A program made the position numbers and the translations under genes. A stretch of 64,000 bases of DNA from assembly GCF_035046485.1 (NCBI RefSeq), contig NC_085137.1, positions 481,424,252 to 481,488,251 of the forward strand, written 5' to 3'. Shown in pieces: positions 55,486 through 64,000 of the stretch (position 1 is the stretch's first letter; the number at the start of each line of letters is the position of its first letter). The notes under the pieces are model-generated. The model was not told where the DNA came from. It saw only the letters and a program-made list of their open reading frames with translations, and did not search any database. This DNA is from Aedes albopictus. Its lineage: Eukaryota; Arthropoda; Insecta; Diptera; Culicidae.

Positions 55486-56039
55486 CTCAGGCCACATCTA
55501 GAACTAGTAATAGTATTTCGGAATCGGTTGCGGATGTTCCATTAGAAGCGATTAAACAGAAGTGAACCAAAATCATGCATATGCGACACATAAAATCGTG
55601 GCGTTTTCAAAAATTTGCCGAACGGTTAGCGAGAAAATAACCTCAGATCACTTTAATATTCGGCTTTTTAGATAACCCGATGAACAGTTGACAGGAACAT
55701 ACTCTCAGACCATATTTGCGATAATCGAAATCGATCCCGCCGGAAGTGGACAAACGTTAAATTGAATAAAACCCATGCAAGCTGCACATCAAATATCGGA
55801 ATTATAAAAGTGAACAAAATAAACGTCAAAGCGATAAACGTTGGGTAAGATTATAAGTAAAGAAATGGTGAAAGTCTTCATATATGCAAGAGAAAAAAAT
55901 CGTGACCAAAGCGATATCATCAAATCACACCATTTCAAATTCCTGCGGTGTAAATATATAGTAGGATGGATCAACGTTTTATGGAAAATTTATAATTTGA
56001 TCGCATCAACACCAAATTAGTTATTTAGTAGTTATTTCC

Positions 56040-56400
56040 ATACAAAATTTTATGCAATGTTTTTTTTTTCATAATGCAACCACTTGAGTTGCATAATGTT
56101 CATAATGCAACTCAAATGAGTTGCATTATGAAAATTATGCAACTATTTTTCATTATGCAACTCATTTCGGTTACATAACCCGAGCAGAAGGAAATAACAA
56201 GTGAATAACATATCAAGGTATTGTACATTTCGTACAATAACGCAGCAATAACAATTTTAGGTGTTAGAGCACATGTTGTTCTTCGTATGGTATTTGTAAG
56301 GTATGCCCTTCTGCTCGGGAACGAACATGTTTGAAAAAATGGCCATTATAATATCAAAAAGAGTTAGATAAAATAAAAATTATGATACTGAATTGCATCA
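56040..56400 (-). repeat. TTGCATAATG palindromic repeat, copy 2, interrupted
   Basis: Reverse-oriented copy of 27575-27760, with CATTATGCAACTCATTT, ATGGCCATTATAATATC and ATTATGATACTGAATTGCAT in matching order. A 141-bp MITE (56179-56319) splits it. Confidence 0.65.
56179..56319. mobile_element. Small MITE with CCCGAGCAGAAGG ends (141 bp)
   Basis: Left CCCGAGCAGAAGG and right CCTTCTGCTCGGG are exact complements. Copy 1 of the host repeat gives the empty site (CATAATGAAC against CATAA/AACGAAC here), supporting a short AA-type duplication. Confidence 0.8.
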
Positions 56401-57330
56401 AGAGATTTTTCAATCTTCAATCTCCTTTTGCTTCTAAAATTACAGCTCACAATTTGGGTGCGGCTGGTTGAACCCTCGCTCTTCTCAATGCGATTGAAAT
56501 TTGAATGGAAAATTTCCATTTTTGGCATTTTTCTCGTAAGGAGGTCAAATTTCACATGGATCGTGTTACCAATTATTATACATACAATATAGCCTAAAGT
56601 GTGCTATAAAAACTTTGTCGAAGATCACAAAGTGCATTATTTTTTAGTTCTGTTTTGCTGTTGAACATAACATTGGAACATTTTTTTAAAATTTGTATTT
56701 CTGTATATTTTAACTTATGCAAATTCTACACTTATAACATCGGAATATGTATCACACTTAATTCAGATTGCCGGGATATCAGCATATTTCCATTCTTTTG
56801 CCGAGATTTGCACAGCCGAGTAATCAGCAAACAACAATTTTGCTGAGATCTCAGCAATTTTGCCAGTTCATTGCTGAGCTTCGGCAATCGTTTTGCTGAG
56901 AGTCAGCTAACAAATGTCATTTTTTGCTGGGATATCAGCTGATAGTTTTACTGAGCAGACGGCTGTGCGCGTTTTTGCCGAGCCCGCAAATCTGTTTTGA
57001 GTGTGTACCACCAAGTAGTTTCCCAAATCGATGATGGCTTTGATAAAATTGTTGCTATTCTATATAAAGGACTCTGGAACATTTTGGCTAACGTCGACGG
57101 CAAGATCATGAGTATTTATTCGACGAGAAAGGCACTATCACCACTAGGTGGATTAATCTGGGTTTTTTCTTCCATACGGCAGCTTAATATTACAATCAAA
57201 TCTTTGTTTCAGTTGTTAGGTGAGTGTTTTTGTCACAATCGTGGTAAACGGCGGAGGGACACTGGCTTAACTACGAGACAAAAGATTTTAAGCTAAGTCA
57301 GTACTGGAAAACTATACCTTAAAATTAAGT

Positions 57331-57767
57331 GGAAACTTTTAGTGGCTACGCAGTCTTTATTCTTAAAACGGGTTTATTGTTTACCCAACGTTTCGGCACT
57401 TAGGGATGGTGCCTTCATCAGGGGGAAAATAATGTTCTCGTTTTGTCTCTAGTGTTTCGGCTAACTTTAACTGTCCTGATTTTAGTTTTTTGGTACATGA
57501 CTGGGTAACACTTCGTGAACCTACGTGGACTTTTTACTAATGGCGAGTTTTGCGCCATTAGTAAAAAGTCCACGTAGGTTCACGAAGTGTTACCCAGTCA
57601 TGTACCAAAAAACTAAAATCAGGACAGTTAAAGTTAGCCGAAACACTAGAGACAAAACGAGAACATTATTTTCCCCCTGATGAAGGCACCATCCCTAAGT
57701 GCCGAAACGTTGGGTAAACAATAAACCCGTTTTAAGAATAAAGACTGCGTAGCCACTAAAAGTTTCC
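57331..57767. repeat. 437-bp near-perfect palindrome with hammerhead-like cores
   Basis: The arms of about 210 bp begin GGAAACTTTTAGTGGCTACG and are complementary throughout to a centre near 57540-57560 (GGCGAGTTTTGCGCC). Each arm carries CTGATGA, then a GGCAC/GTGCC hairpin, then GAAACGTTGGG, on the plus strand at about 57678-57714 and on the minus strand in the left arm. This order equals the conserved core of a hammerhead ribozyme (CUGAUGA, stem II, GAAA), as found in Penelope-like element ends. One extra A precedes stem II, so activity is uncertain. Confidence 0.8.
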
Positions 57768-58003
57768 AGTTAAAGTAACAGTCGTTCCCTTAAAAGCTTA
57801 AAATTAAGTTTATTCATCAATCAAAGTTTGGATATGGGATTGACGTAAATGATTATTGAATGGAACAAAAATCTATTATTGGATGCGGCTCATAATATCA
57901 AAAATATATTCACGAGCCCATCCAGAAAAATTCCCCTTCAACTACGTCAAACGATCGTTCACAGAAACAATGCTTTCATTCAGACAGTCGCCAGCTTTCG
58001 AAA

Positions 58004-58041
58004 TATAAAAACTTCGCAGCCAGCTTCTCTCAACCATCAGT
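58004..58041 (+). promoter_or_regulatory. Core promoter of gene E
   Basis: TATAAAA at 58004-58010 and TCAGT at 58037-58041, 33 bp apart as in gene D; the leader is about 60 bp. Confidence 0.75.
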
Positions 58042-58099
58042 AAGTATCAATCCGTTGGCGTTACATTCCCTCAGCTCCTCAACGGAACATCCGCAAACC

Positions 58100-59044
58100 A
58101 TGAAGTTTCTCCTCGCTCTTGTTGGTGCCGTCTGTTTGGTTGGCGGAATCCATGCTCAAACCTCTACCCTTGGCACTACGGTTACTAGCGCCATCAACAT
58201 CTCCAAGAACAGCCTTTCGACTGCAATCCAACAGCTAAATGGCACGATCAACATTGCCGATCAGTCGGTGTCGACAGCATACACCCAGTTCGTTCAGAAC
58301 GTGGCAGCCCTGTACACGTCGTACTACAACCGTTTCTCCAACTATACCACCATCGACTTGAGCGGTCTCAACCAAACCATCTGCAATTTGCAAAACACCA
58401 TGAGCCCACCCCAGCCAATTCAAGATTGGTCCACCACTCAAATCTTCACCGACGTTCAAGCCAGTGCTCAGCAGATCGAAAGTACCCTCAATGCAGCTGT
58501 CCAGACCATGACCAACTCCTGTGCGCCACCCTGCGCCAACGCTGCCAAGGTTGCCACCTGCACAACCAAATGGGGCCCTAAGCTGTCGACTGCTCCGATC
58601 ACCATTGACCGCATTACCGACTGCGTCACCGCCGAACTGGTTCGCTTCTCTGACATCGGATCCAACATGGCTTCGATGTACAACAACCTGTTGACCAGTG
58701 CATCGAACTACCTTAAGGTGGTGGACGTCTGCGACACTCCGGCTCCGGAAGTGCTAAACAACCCATCCCCGATGTACGGATCTCCGTCTACACAATGTCT
58801 GAATACTGTAAGTACATTTTCCTGTTCAAAGAACGTCGAATCAATTAATGTTCTGTAATTTTCTGTTCAACAGTACCTCCAGAGAATCAGCTACATGCCG
58901 ATCAACTCCTACGTAGTCGACAGCATGCGTTATCCCCAGACGTACCTGATCCAATTCCGTGTGCAGCGTTGCGCCAAACTGGTTGAGCTGGATGTCAAGG
59001 ATCGTGTCGCCAAGGTGCTAGAAAGTTTCCAGAGCTGTCTGTAG
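58100..59044 (+). CDS. Secreted multi-cysteine protein, gene E (subfamily 2)
   Basis: Function unknown. Exon 1 is 58100-58807, exon 2 is 58874-59044, with a 66-bp GTAAGT...CAACAG intron; product 292 residues. Starts MKFLLALVGAVCLVGGIHAQ (signal peptide), not at the in-frame ATG 15 codons upstream, which is in the leader. NGTI and NYTT glycosylation sites. From about residue 135 to the end it is almost identical to gene D (exon 2 differs at six of 171 bases), while the N-terminal third and the intron differ more. It has one cysteine not in D (NQTICNLQ), the SCAPPC pair and the six family cysteines. Phase-0 intron after QCLNT. Intact. Confidence 0.9.
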
Positions 59045-59162
59045 ATTCGAACGATATGGAATCAGCTAACGCTATGATGATATCATCTGTGAGAAAAATA
59101 ATCTAACGCTTACCGTTGAACTTGGAATTATAGTGCAGCGGAATTAAGTATTTCGAAATGCA

Positions 59163-59168
59163 AATAAA
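59163..59168 (+). terminator. Poly(A) signal of gene E
   Basis: AATAAA in GCAAATAAAATACC, about 119 bp after the stop codon. Confidence 0.75.
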
Positions 59169-59569
59169 ATACCAAAACAGTTCAATAATAATAATCGAAT
59201 TATTTATTATAATGAAATACTCCGTATGGTTCCACCAATTTATGGTGAAATTTTCGTGGATCGTTTTCACGTGAAACTTAAAAAAATGCTATTATTTCCA
59301 ACTTTTTTGCCATGATGACCGATTATGACGCACCGAGTAGTTTTATTATTAATAGCTCAACCTAATTTACTGCTCTATTGTCCACCAGGGCGCTATGTGA
59401 GCGATTGCAATTGGCTACTGCACTCATACTTTGTATAGCGACCAAATGTATTCATTTCTACGTTATCCAGTTGCCTATGTGCAGCTTTCACTTTTCTACT
59501 GTTGCTCTTCTTCCAGTCCGATTGAGTTGCCGTTCACCGATATCCAATTATCCGGGTCAGCTAGAGCTA
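59169..59569. other. Intergenic, nothing recognised
   Basis: No supported gene; it may include the body of the SINE whose head is at 59610-59695. Confidence 0.4.
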
Positions 59570-59697
59570 TGAGCTCCGAAGAGGGTCAGTCTCCGCCGCT
59601 TTTTGGGTGGAAGAGCAACTGATGAATTACTGGGGATCGAACCCATAACCATCCGTTTATGAAACGAACGTGCGATCACTGTGCCACAGGGCACATA
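59570..59697 (-). mobile_element. tRNA-derived SINE head
   Basis: On the minus strand TGTGGCACAGTGATCGCACG (A-box-like) and ATGGGTTCGATCCCCAG (B box) follow directly after the ATGTAAATGTATGTATG tail of an RTE-type relic. Its body may continue to lower coordinates; the end is not defined. Confidence 0.6.
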
Positions 59698-60215
59698 CAT
59701 ACATTTACATAAGATAAATAGACATCATCAACAATAGCACGGCACAATATTTGGTTTGTGGCTGCCGCTCTCGATACACGCCCAATGCTCTCCAATTCAC
59801 GCTCCACCTGATCCGCCCATCGTGCTCTCTGCGCTCCACGCCTTCTTGTGCCAACCGGATCAGTAGCAAACACCAGCTTTGCAGGGTTGTTGTCCGGCAT
59901 TCTTGCAAAGTGCCCTGCCCACCGTATCCTTCCGGCTTTGACCACCTTCTGGATGCTGGGTTCGCTGTAGAGTGCAGCGAGCTCGTGGTTCATCCTTCTC
60001 CGCCACACACCGTTCTCCTGCACACCGCCGAAGATCCTATAGCACGCGTCACTCGGAAACACCGAGTGCTTGCACATCCTCCTCGAGTAAGGTACATGCG
60101 CCTTCCATTTATTCACACTCCGTTTCTTCGGCGATTTTTCTCCCGAACGAGACGGGTCGGCTGTTTGCGCTTCTGTTTGTAACGTTCCACGTTCTGTCGG
60201 GTCCCTTGCTGCCAC
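59698..60215 (-). pseudogene. 3' part of an RTE-type retrotransposon
   Basis: One open frame reads IFGGVQENGVWRRRMNHELA, then GRIRWAGHFARMPDNNPAKL and TDPVGTRRRGAQRARWADQV, the C-terminal tail of RTE-type reverse transcriptases (compare 15280-15450). The N-terminal part before IFGG does not match and may be rearranged. It is 5' truncated, with a short tandem ATGT tail. Confidence 0.8.
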
Positions 60216-60599
60216 TAGCGTGCGCAGGGTTCTTGCTTAGGGGGGGCACTATAATAATGGTGCAATATATGTATGATCATGGTGCAAAATAGAATAATGG
60301 TGTTACACGCAATATGAATTCACAAGTAGGGGTTTCAACATGGTGTGGTGCCAACATCACCAAGTACTTCATATTGGGATTCTAGAGAAGGCTTCGGATG
60401 GTAATGATTTCAAGGCAATACGAAACTTAAACATGAAGTCATTATCTCGACTCTTATAAAATTTTATAAACGTATCAAATACAATGGAGAATATCTGGAA
60501 AATTATCAATTATAGGAAAAAAAATTTTGTCGTTGTGAAAGAATTTTGATCCTAGATTGTCTAGGATGATGCTGGGAGAATGTCAGAACTCCTAGATAG
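60216..60599. other. Intergenic, nothing recognised
   Basis: No gene or repeat boundary is supported. Confidence 0.4.
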
Positions 60600-63500
60600 A
60601 ACATTTTGATCGGAATCCTTATTGCAATTTACAGAGATTCCTCCAGGATTTCTCCAAAGATTCGTGCATGAGTTCCTCCAGGAATTCCCTCAAAAAATCT
60701 TCCAATAATTCCTTCAGAAATTCCTCCAGAAAGTCTCATATATTTCTCCAGAAATTCCTCAAATAATTCCTCCGGGAATTCCTCCAGTAAATACTCCAGG
60801 AATTCCGCCTGAAATTTCTTCTAGGAAAAATCCACTAGAAATGTCTGCCCCCAATATTTCCTCCAGTGATTCCTCTAGGAGTTGCCCCACTAAAACCCCC
60901 AGAAAATCCTAAAGGATTTTTTGAAGAATATCTTCCTGGAATTCCTTGAGAAATTGCTCCAGGAGTTCCTTCAGAAAATTATCCAGGAAATTCTCAACGA
61001 ATTTCTTCAGGAATTCCTTCATGAATTCATCCATGAATCATTTCAAAAAATCCTTCTAAAATTCCTCAACAAATTCCTCTAGAAATTTCTCAAAAAATAA
61101 CGCCAGAAATTCCTACAGGAATTCCTAGAAAAAATCCTCCAAGAACTCCTCATGAAATTCCTCCAGGGATTTCTCCAGAAAATCCTCTAGGAATTTCAGC
61201 CAGAATTTCTTCAAAGAATCCTAAAAGAATGTCTCCCGGAACTCTTCCAAAAATTTCGCGAGGAATCTCTACAGGAAATCCTCCACAGATCCCTCCAGTA
61301 GTTTCTCCAGGATTTTTCCAGGATTTTTTTCAGGAATTCTTTCAGGCATTCAATAATAAATTTCTTCTGAAATTCCTCCAGATATTCCTTTAGAAATTCC
61401 TCGAGGGGTTCCTTCAGACATTTCTTTAGAAATTCGTCCAATATGCAACCAGTGATTTCTTTCAGGAATCCCTCCACGGATTCTTGCAGAAAATCCTAAA
61501 GGAATTTCTTCCAAAACTCTTCTAGGAATACCTCCAAGCAACCCTATAGGAATTTCTTTAGGATTTTTTCCAAAAATTTCTTAAGGAATTTCTCCAGGGA
61601 TTCATTACTGAATTTCTTCAGAAATTCCTCAGAAACTTCTTCCAGAAATTCCTCCAGGAATTCCTTCAGAAATTCCTCGAGGAGTTCTTTCAGACATTTC
61701 TCCAAGAAGCCTAATATATTTCTCCAGAAATTCTTCAAATAAAACCCCCAGGAATTCCTCCAGTAAATACTCCTAAAATTCCTCCAGAGATCCCTCCTGA
61801 CATTTTTCTAGGAAAACTCCTGAATGTCTGTCTGTCAGAATTCCCCCAATATTTCCTCCACGGATGCCTCCATAACATGCTAAAGGAATTTCTCAGGGAA
61901 TTCTTCCAGGTATTCCTCAAGAAATTTCTCCAAGGATTTTTCCATGGAGTCCTTTAGGGGATTCTCAAACAATTTCATCAGAAATTCCTTCATGGATTTC
62001 TTCAGAAATTCCACAAAAAAACCTCCAGAAATTCTACCAGGAATTCTTTCAGAAATTTGTCGAGGAAGAACTCCTGAAATTCCTCCAGCAGTTCCTCCAG
62101 GCATTCCTCCAGAAAATCCTCTAGGAATTTCTGCCTGAGTTCCCCAAGAATGTCTCCCTGAACCCTTCCAAGAATTCCTTGAGGAATTTCGCAAGGAAGT
62201 TGTCCAGGAAATCCTCCACGGATTCCTTCAGGAATTTCTTCAGGATTTTTTCCAGCAATTTATCCAGCAATTCCTGAATTTCCCCAAATAATTCCTCCAG
62301 TAAATCCTCCAGAAATTTCTCCAGAATTACCTCCAGGAATTCCTCCAGAGATTCCTCATGAAATTTCTTCTAGAAAAAATCCATTAGGAATGTCTGCCAG
62401 AATTTCTTCAATATTTCCTCGCGGGATCCTTCAAGGAATTGCTCTACAAATTCCTCCAGAAAATCCTAAAGGAATTTCTCCCGGAATTCTTCCAGGAATT
62501 CCTCCTGGAATTTCTCCAGCAATTCTTCCATGGATTCCTCCAGGACATTCTACAGGAAATTCTCAAGGACTTCTTCAGGGATTCATTCCTTCAAAGATTT
62601 ATTCATGAATTTCTTTAAAAATTCATCCAGAAATATCTCTAGGAATTACTCCAGAAAATCCTCTAGGAATTTCTGTCAGAATTCCTCCAGAGAATCTTAA
62701 AGGAATGTTTCCCGGAACCCTTCCAAGAATTCCTTCAGGGATACCTCCATGGATTCCTCCAGGATTTTTTTCAGGAATTCCTTCAGAAATTCCTCCCTCC
62801 ATGGATTTCACCAGAAATTTCTCAAGGCATTCATCCAGGGATTTTTCCAGGAAATCCTTCACGGAATCCTCCACATAACCCTAAATCAATTTCTCCTAGA
62901 ACTCTTCTAGGAATTCCTCCAGGGATACTTCCATGGAATCCTCATGAAATACCTCCAGGGATTGCTGCCGGAATTCCTACAGAAATTTCTCTCAGAATTT
63001 CTGCCAGAATTCCTCCAATATTGTCTCCAGGGATTCTTCCAGAAATTCCTCGATTATTTCCTCCAGAAAATCCTAAAATATTTTTTCCGGATCTTTTCCG
63101 GGAATTTCTCTAGGAATTCCTCCAGAGATTTCTTCATGGATCCCTCCGAAATTTCTTCGGGAATTCATCCATGAGTTTCTTCAGAAATTTCTCAAAAAAA
63201 AAACCTTTATTAATTCCTCGAGGACATTCCTCCAGGAAGCTTTAAATATTTGTCCAGAAATTCCTTGAAGAAGTCATCCTGGAATTTCTCTAGTTATTCC
63301 TCTAAGAATTCATAAATAAATTCCTCCAAAAAAAATCTGGAGGAATTTATCCAGAAATACCTCCCGGAATGCACACATACCTCAAAGAATTCTTTCGGGA
63401 ACTCCTCCAGAAATTCCTCCATTCAATTTCTTCAGTAATTCCATCTTGAATTTCTACAGGGATTCCTCCAGGAATTTCTGCAAGGATACCTTAAGGAAGT

Positions 63501-64000
63501 CCTGCTCGGATTTCTCCAGAAAAACCTGAAGAAATTTGTCCCGGAACTCTTCCTGGAATTCCTCGTGAATTTTTTCCAGGGATTTCTACAGAATTTTTTT
63601 CAGGATTTTTTTTCTAGAATTTTTCCAGGAATCTCCTGGAACAACTATAAAAATTTCTCTAGTTTTTGCTCCAGAAAATTCTCTTAAAAAATCTTCATGG
63701 ATACCCCCAAGAATTCCTCTAGGTATTCCTCCAAGAGTCCATCCACGGATTTCTCCAGAAAAAAAAACATCTCCCGAAACTGTTCCAGAAATTTTTCAAA
63801 GAATTCCTTCAGGAAATCCTCCAGATTTTTTTCCAGGAATTACTTCATTTTTTCAGGAATTTCTTCAGGAAAACCTTTAAAGATTCTTCCAGAATTATTT
63901 CTAGGAATTCTCCAGGGATTCATCCTTGAATTCCTTCACAGATTCGTTCAGGAATCCCTCCTAAGATTACAGCAGGGATTTTCCCGGATTTTTCCCGGAT
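60600..64000. repeat. Degenerate GGAATTCCTCCAGAAATTCC-type array, over 3.4 kb
   Basis: Diverged units near 12 bp (GGAATTCCTCCA, GAAATTCCTTCA, GGATTTCTCCAG) run to the window edge and beyond. The plus strand is pyrimidine-biased between AATT cores. It creates minus frames of EEFLKEFLEE type and plus/minus frames of GIPGGISGG type, none with a promoter or conserved start. I regard all of them as repeat artefacts. Confidence 0.85.

Larger units (their letters stand above)
53701..57185 (+). repeat. Long composite repeat family, copy 3, with nested insertions
   Basis: Begins TTTGCCTTTCTCGTACACTA like copy 1, then a GTGT microsatellite (53828-53907), CTCAACCGATTTTAATGACC and at least six diverged units with GGAACCGGTTCCGG and CATGCGACACATCAAA. 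It ends near GACGAGAAAGGCACTATCAC (57121), the same end as copy 1. The hAT-type element at 54980-55485 and the TTGCATAATG repeat with a small MITE lie inside. The 220-codon frame at 53824-54486 is a repeat artefact. Confidence 0.75.

Noticed and set aside
3265..59697. tRNA genes at the A/B-box sites
   Set aside because: The sequences around the boxes do not keep paired acceptor stems or discriminator ends, and two carry SINE tails with target duplications.
61211..62874. Minus-strand frames rich in EEFLKEFL and GGISGGIPGG repeats as coiled-coil or collagen-like genes
   Set aside because: They follow the degenerate 12-bp-type DNA array in several frames at once, with no promoter, intron or conserved start.

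Overview
The window looks like nuclear DNA of a culicine mosquito, most probably Aedes. The reasons are short GT-AG introns, TATA plus TCAGT core promoters and AATAAA poly(A) signals in the genes, and a very dense load of mosquito-type repeats: Feilai-like tRNA-derived SINEs, RTE- and LOA-type non-LTR relics, BEL/Pao remnants, TA- and 8-bp-duplicating MITEs, and long degenerate GAATTCCTCCAG-type arrays. Species assignment is inference; no search was run.

Only six host genes can be supported. A UDP-glycosyltransferase (3986-5599, +) is nearly complete, but its first coding exon is not visible. The other five are small, two-exon, secreted-protein genes. Three are on the minus strand (17622-18542, 29348-30270, 51237-52143) and two on the plus strand (40882-41822, 58100-59044). 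The two sets look unlike each other in primary sequence. They nevertheless share a signal peptide, six cysteines with matching spacing (20 and 35 residues between the first three, 21 between the last two), and one phase-0 intron placed exactly three residues after the fourth shared cysteine. I read them as two branches of one family of unknown function, possibly related to insect DUF725/TsetseEP proteins. No operon logic applies; each gene has its own TATA box and poly(A) signal.

Everything else is mobile or repetitive DNA, often nested. 0-17 kb: degenerate arrays, SINEs, an 8-bp-TSD MITE, a 916-bp element with a 10-bp TSD, and an RTE-type retrotransposon broken by a 1.27-kb Tc1/mariner-type element. 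19-21 kb, 36-38 kb and 53.7-57.2 kb: three copies of one long repeat family with internal minisatellites. 21-35 kb: many inverted-repeat MITEs, a LOA-like relic and a Tc1-like element nested in a MITE. 43.5-49.0 kb: a 5.4-kb DNA transposon with about 450-bp terminal inverted repeats, whose transposase is interrupted by a chimeric LTR-retroelement insertion with a 5-bp duplication. 57.3-57.8 kb: a near-perfect 437-bp palindrome with hammerhead-ribozyme-like cores. 60.6-64 kb: a degenerate 12-bp-type array.

The most interesting items are the unified secreted family, the 5.4-kb transposon with its head-to-head copia-like/BEL insertion, the palindrome with the ribozyme-like core, and a set of four TA-flanked elements that share G-run terminal logic but not sequence.
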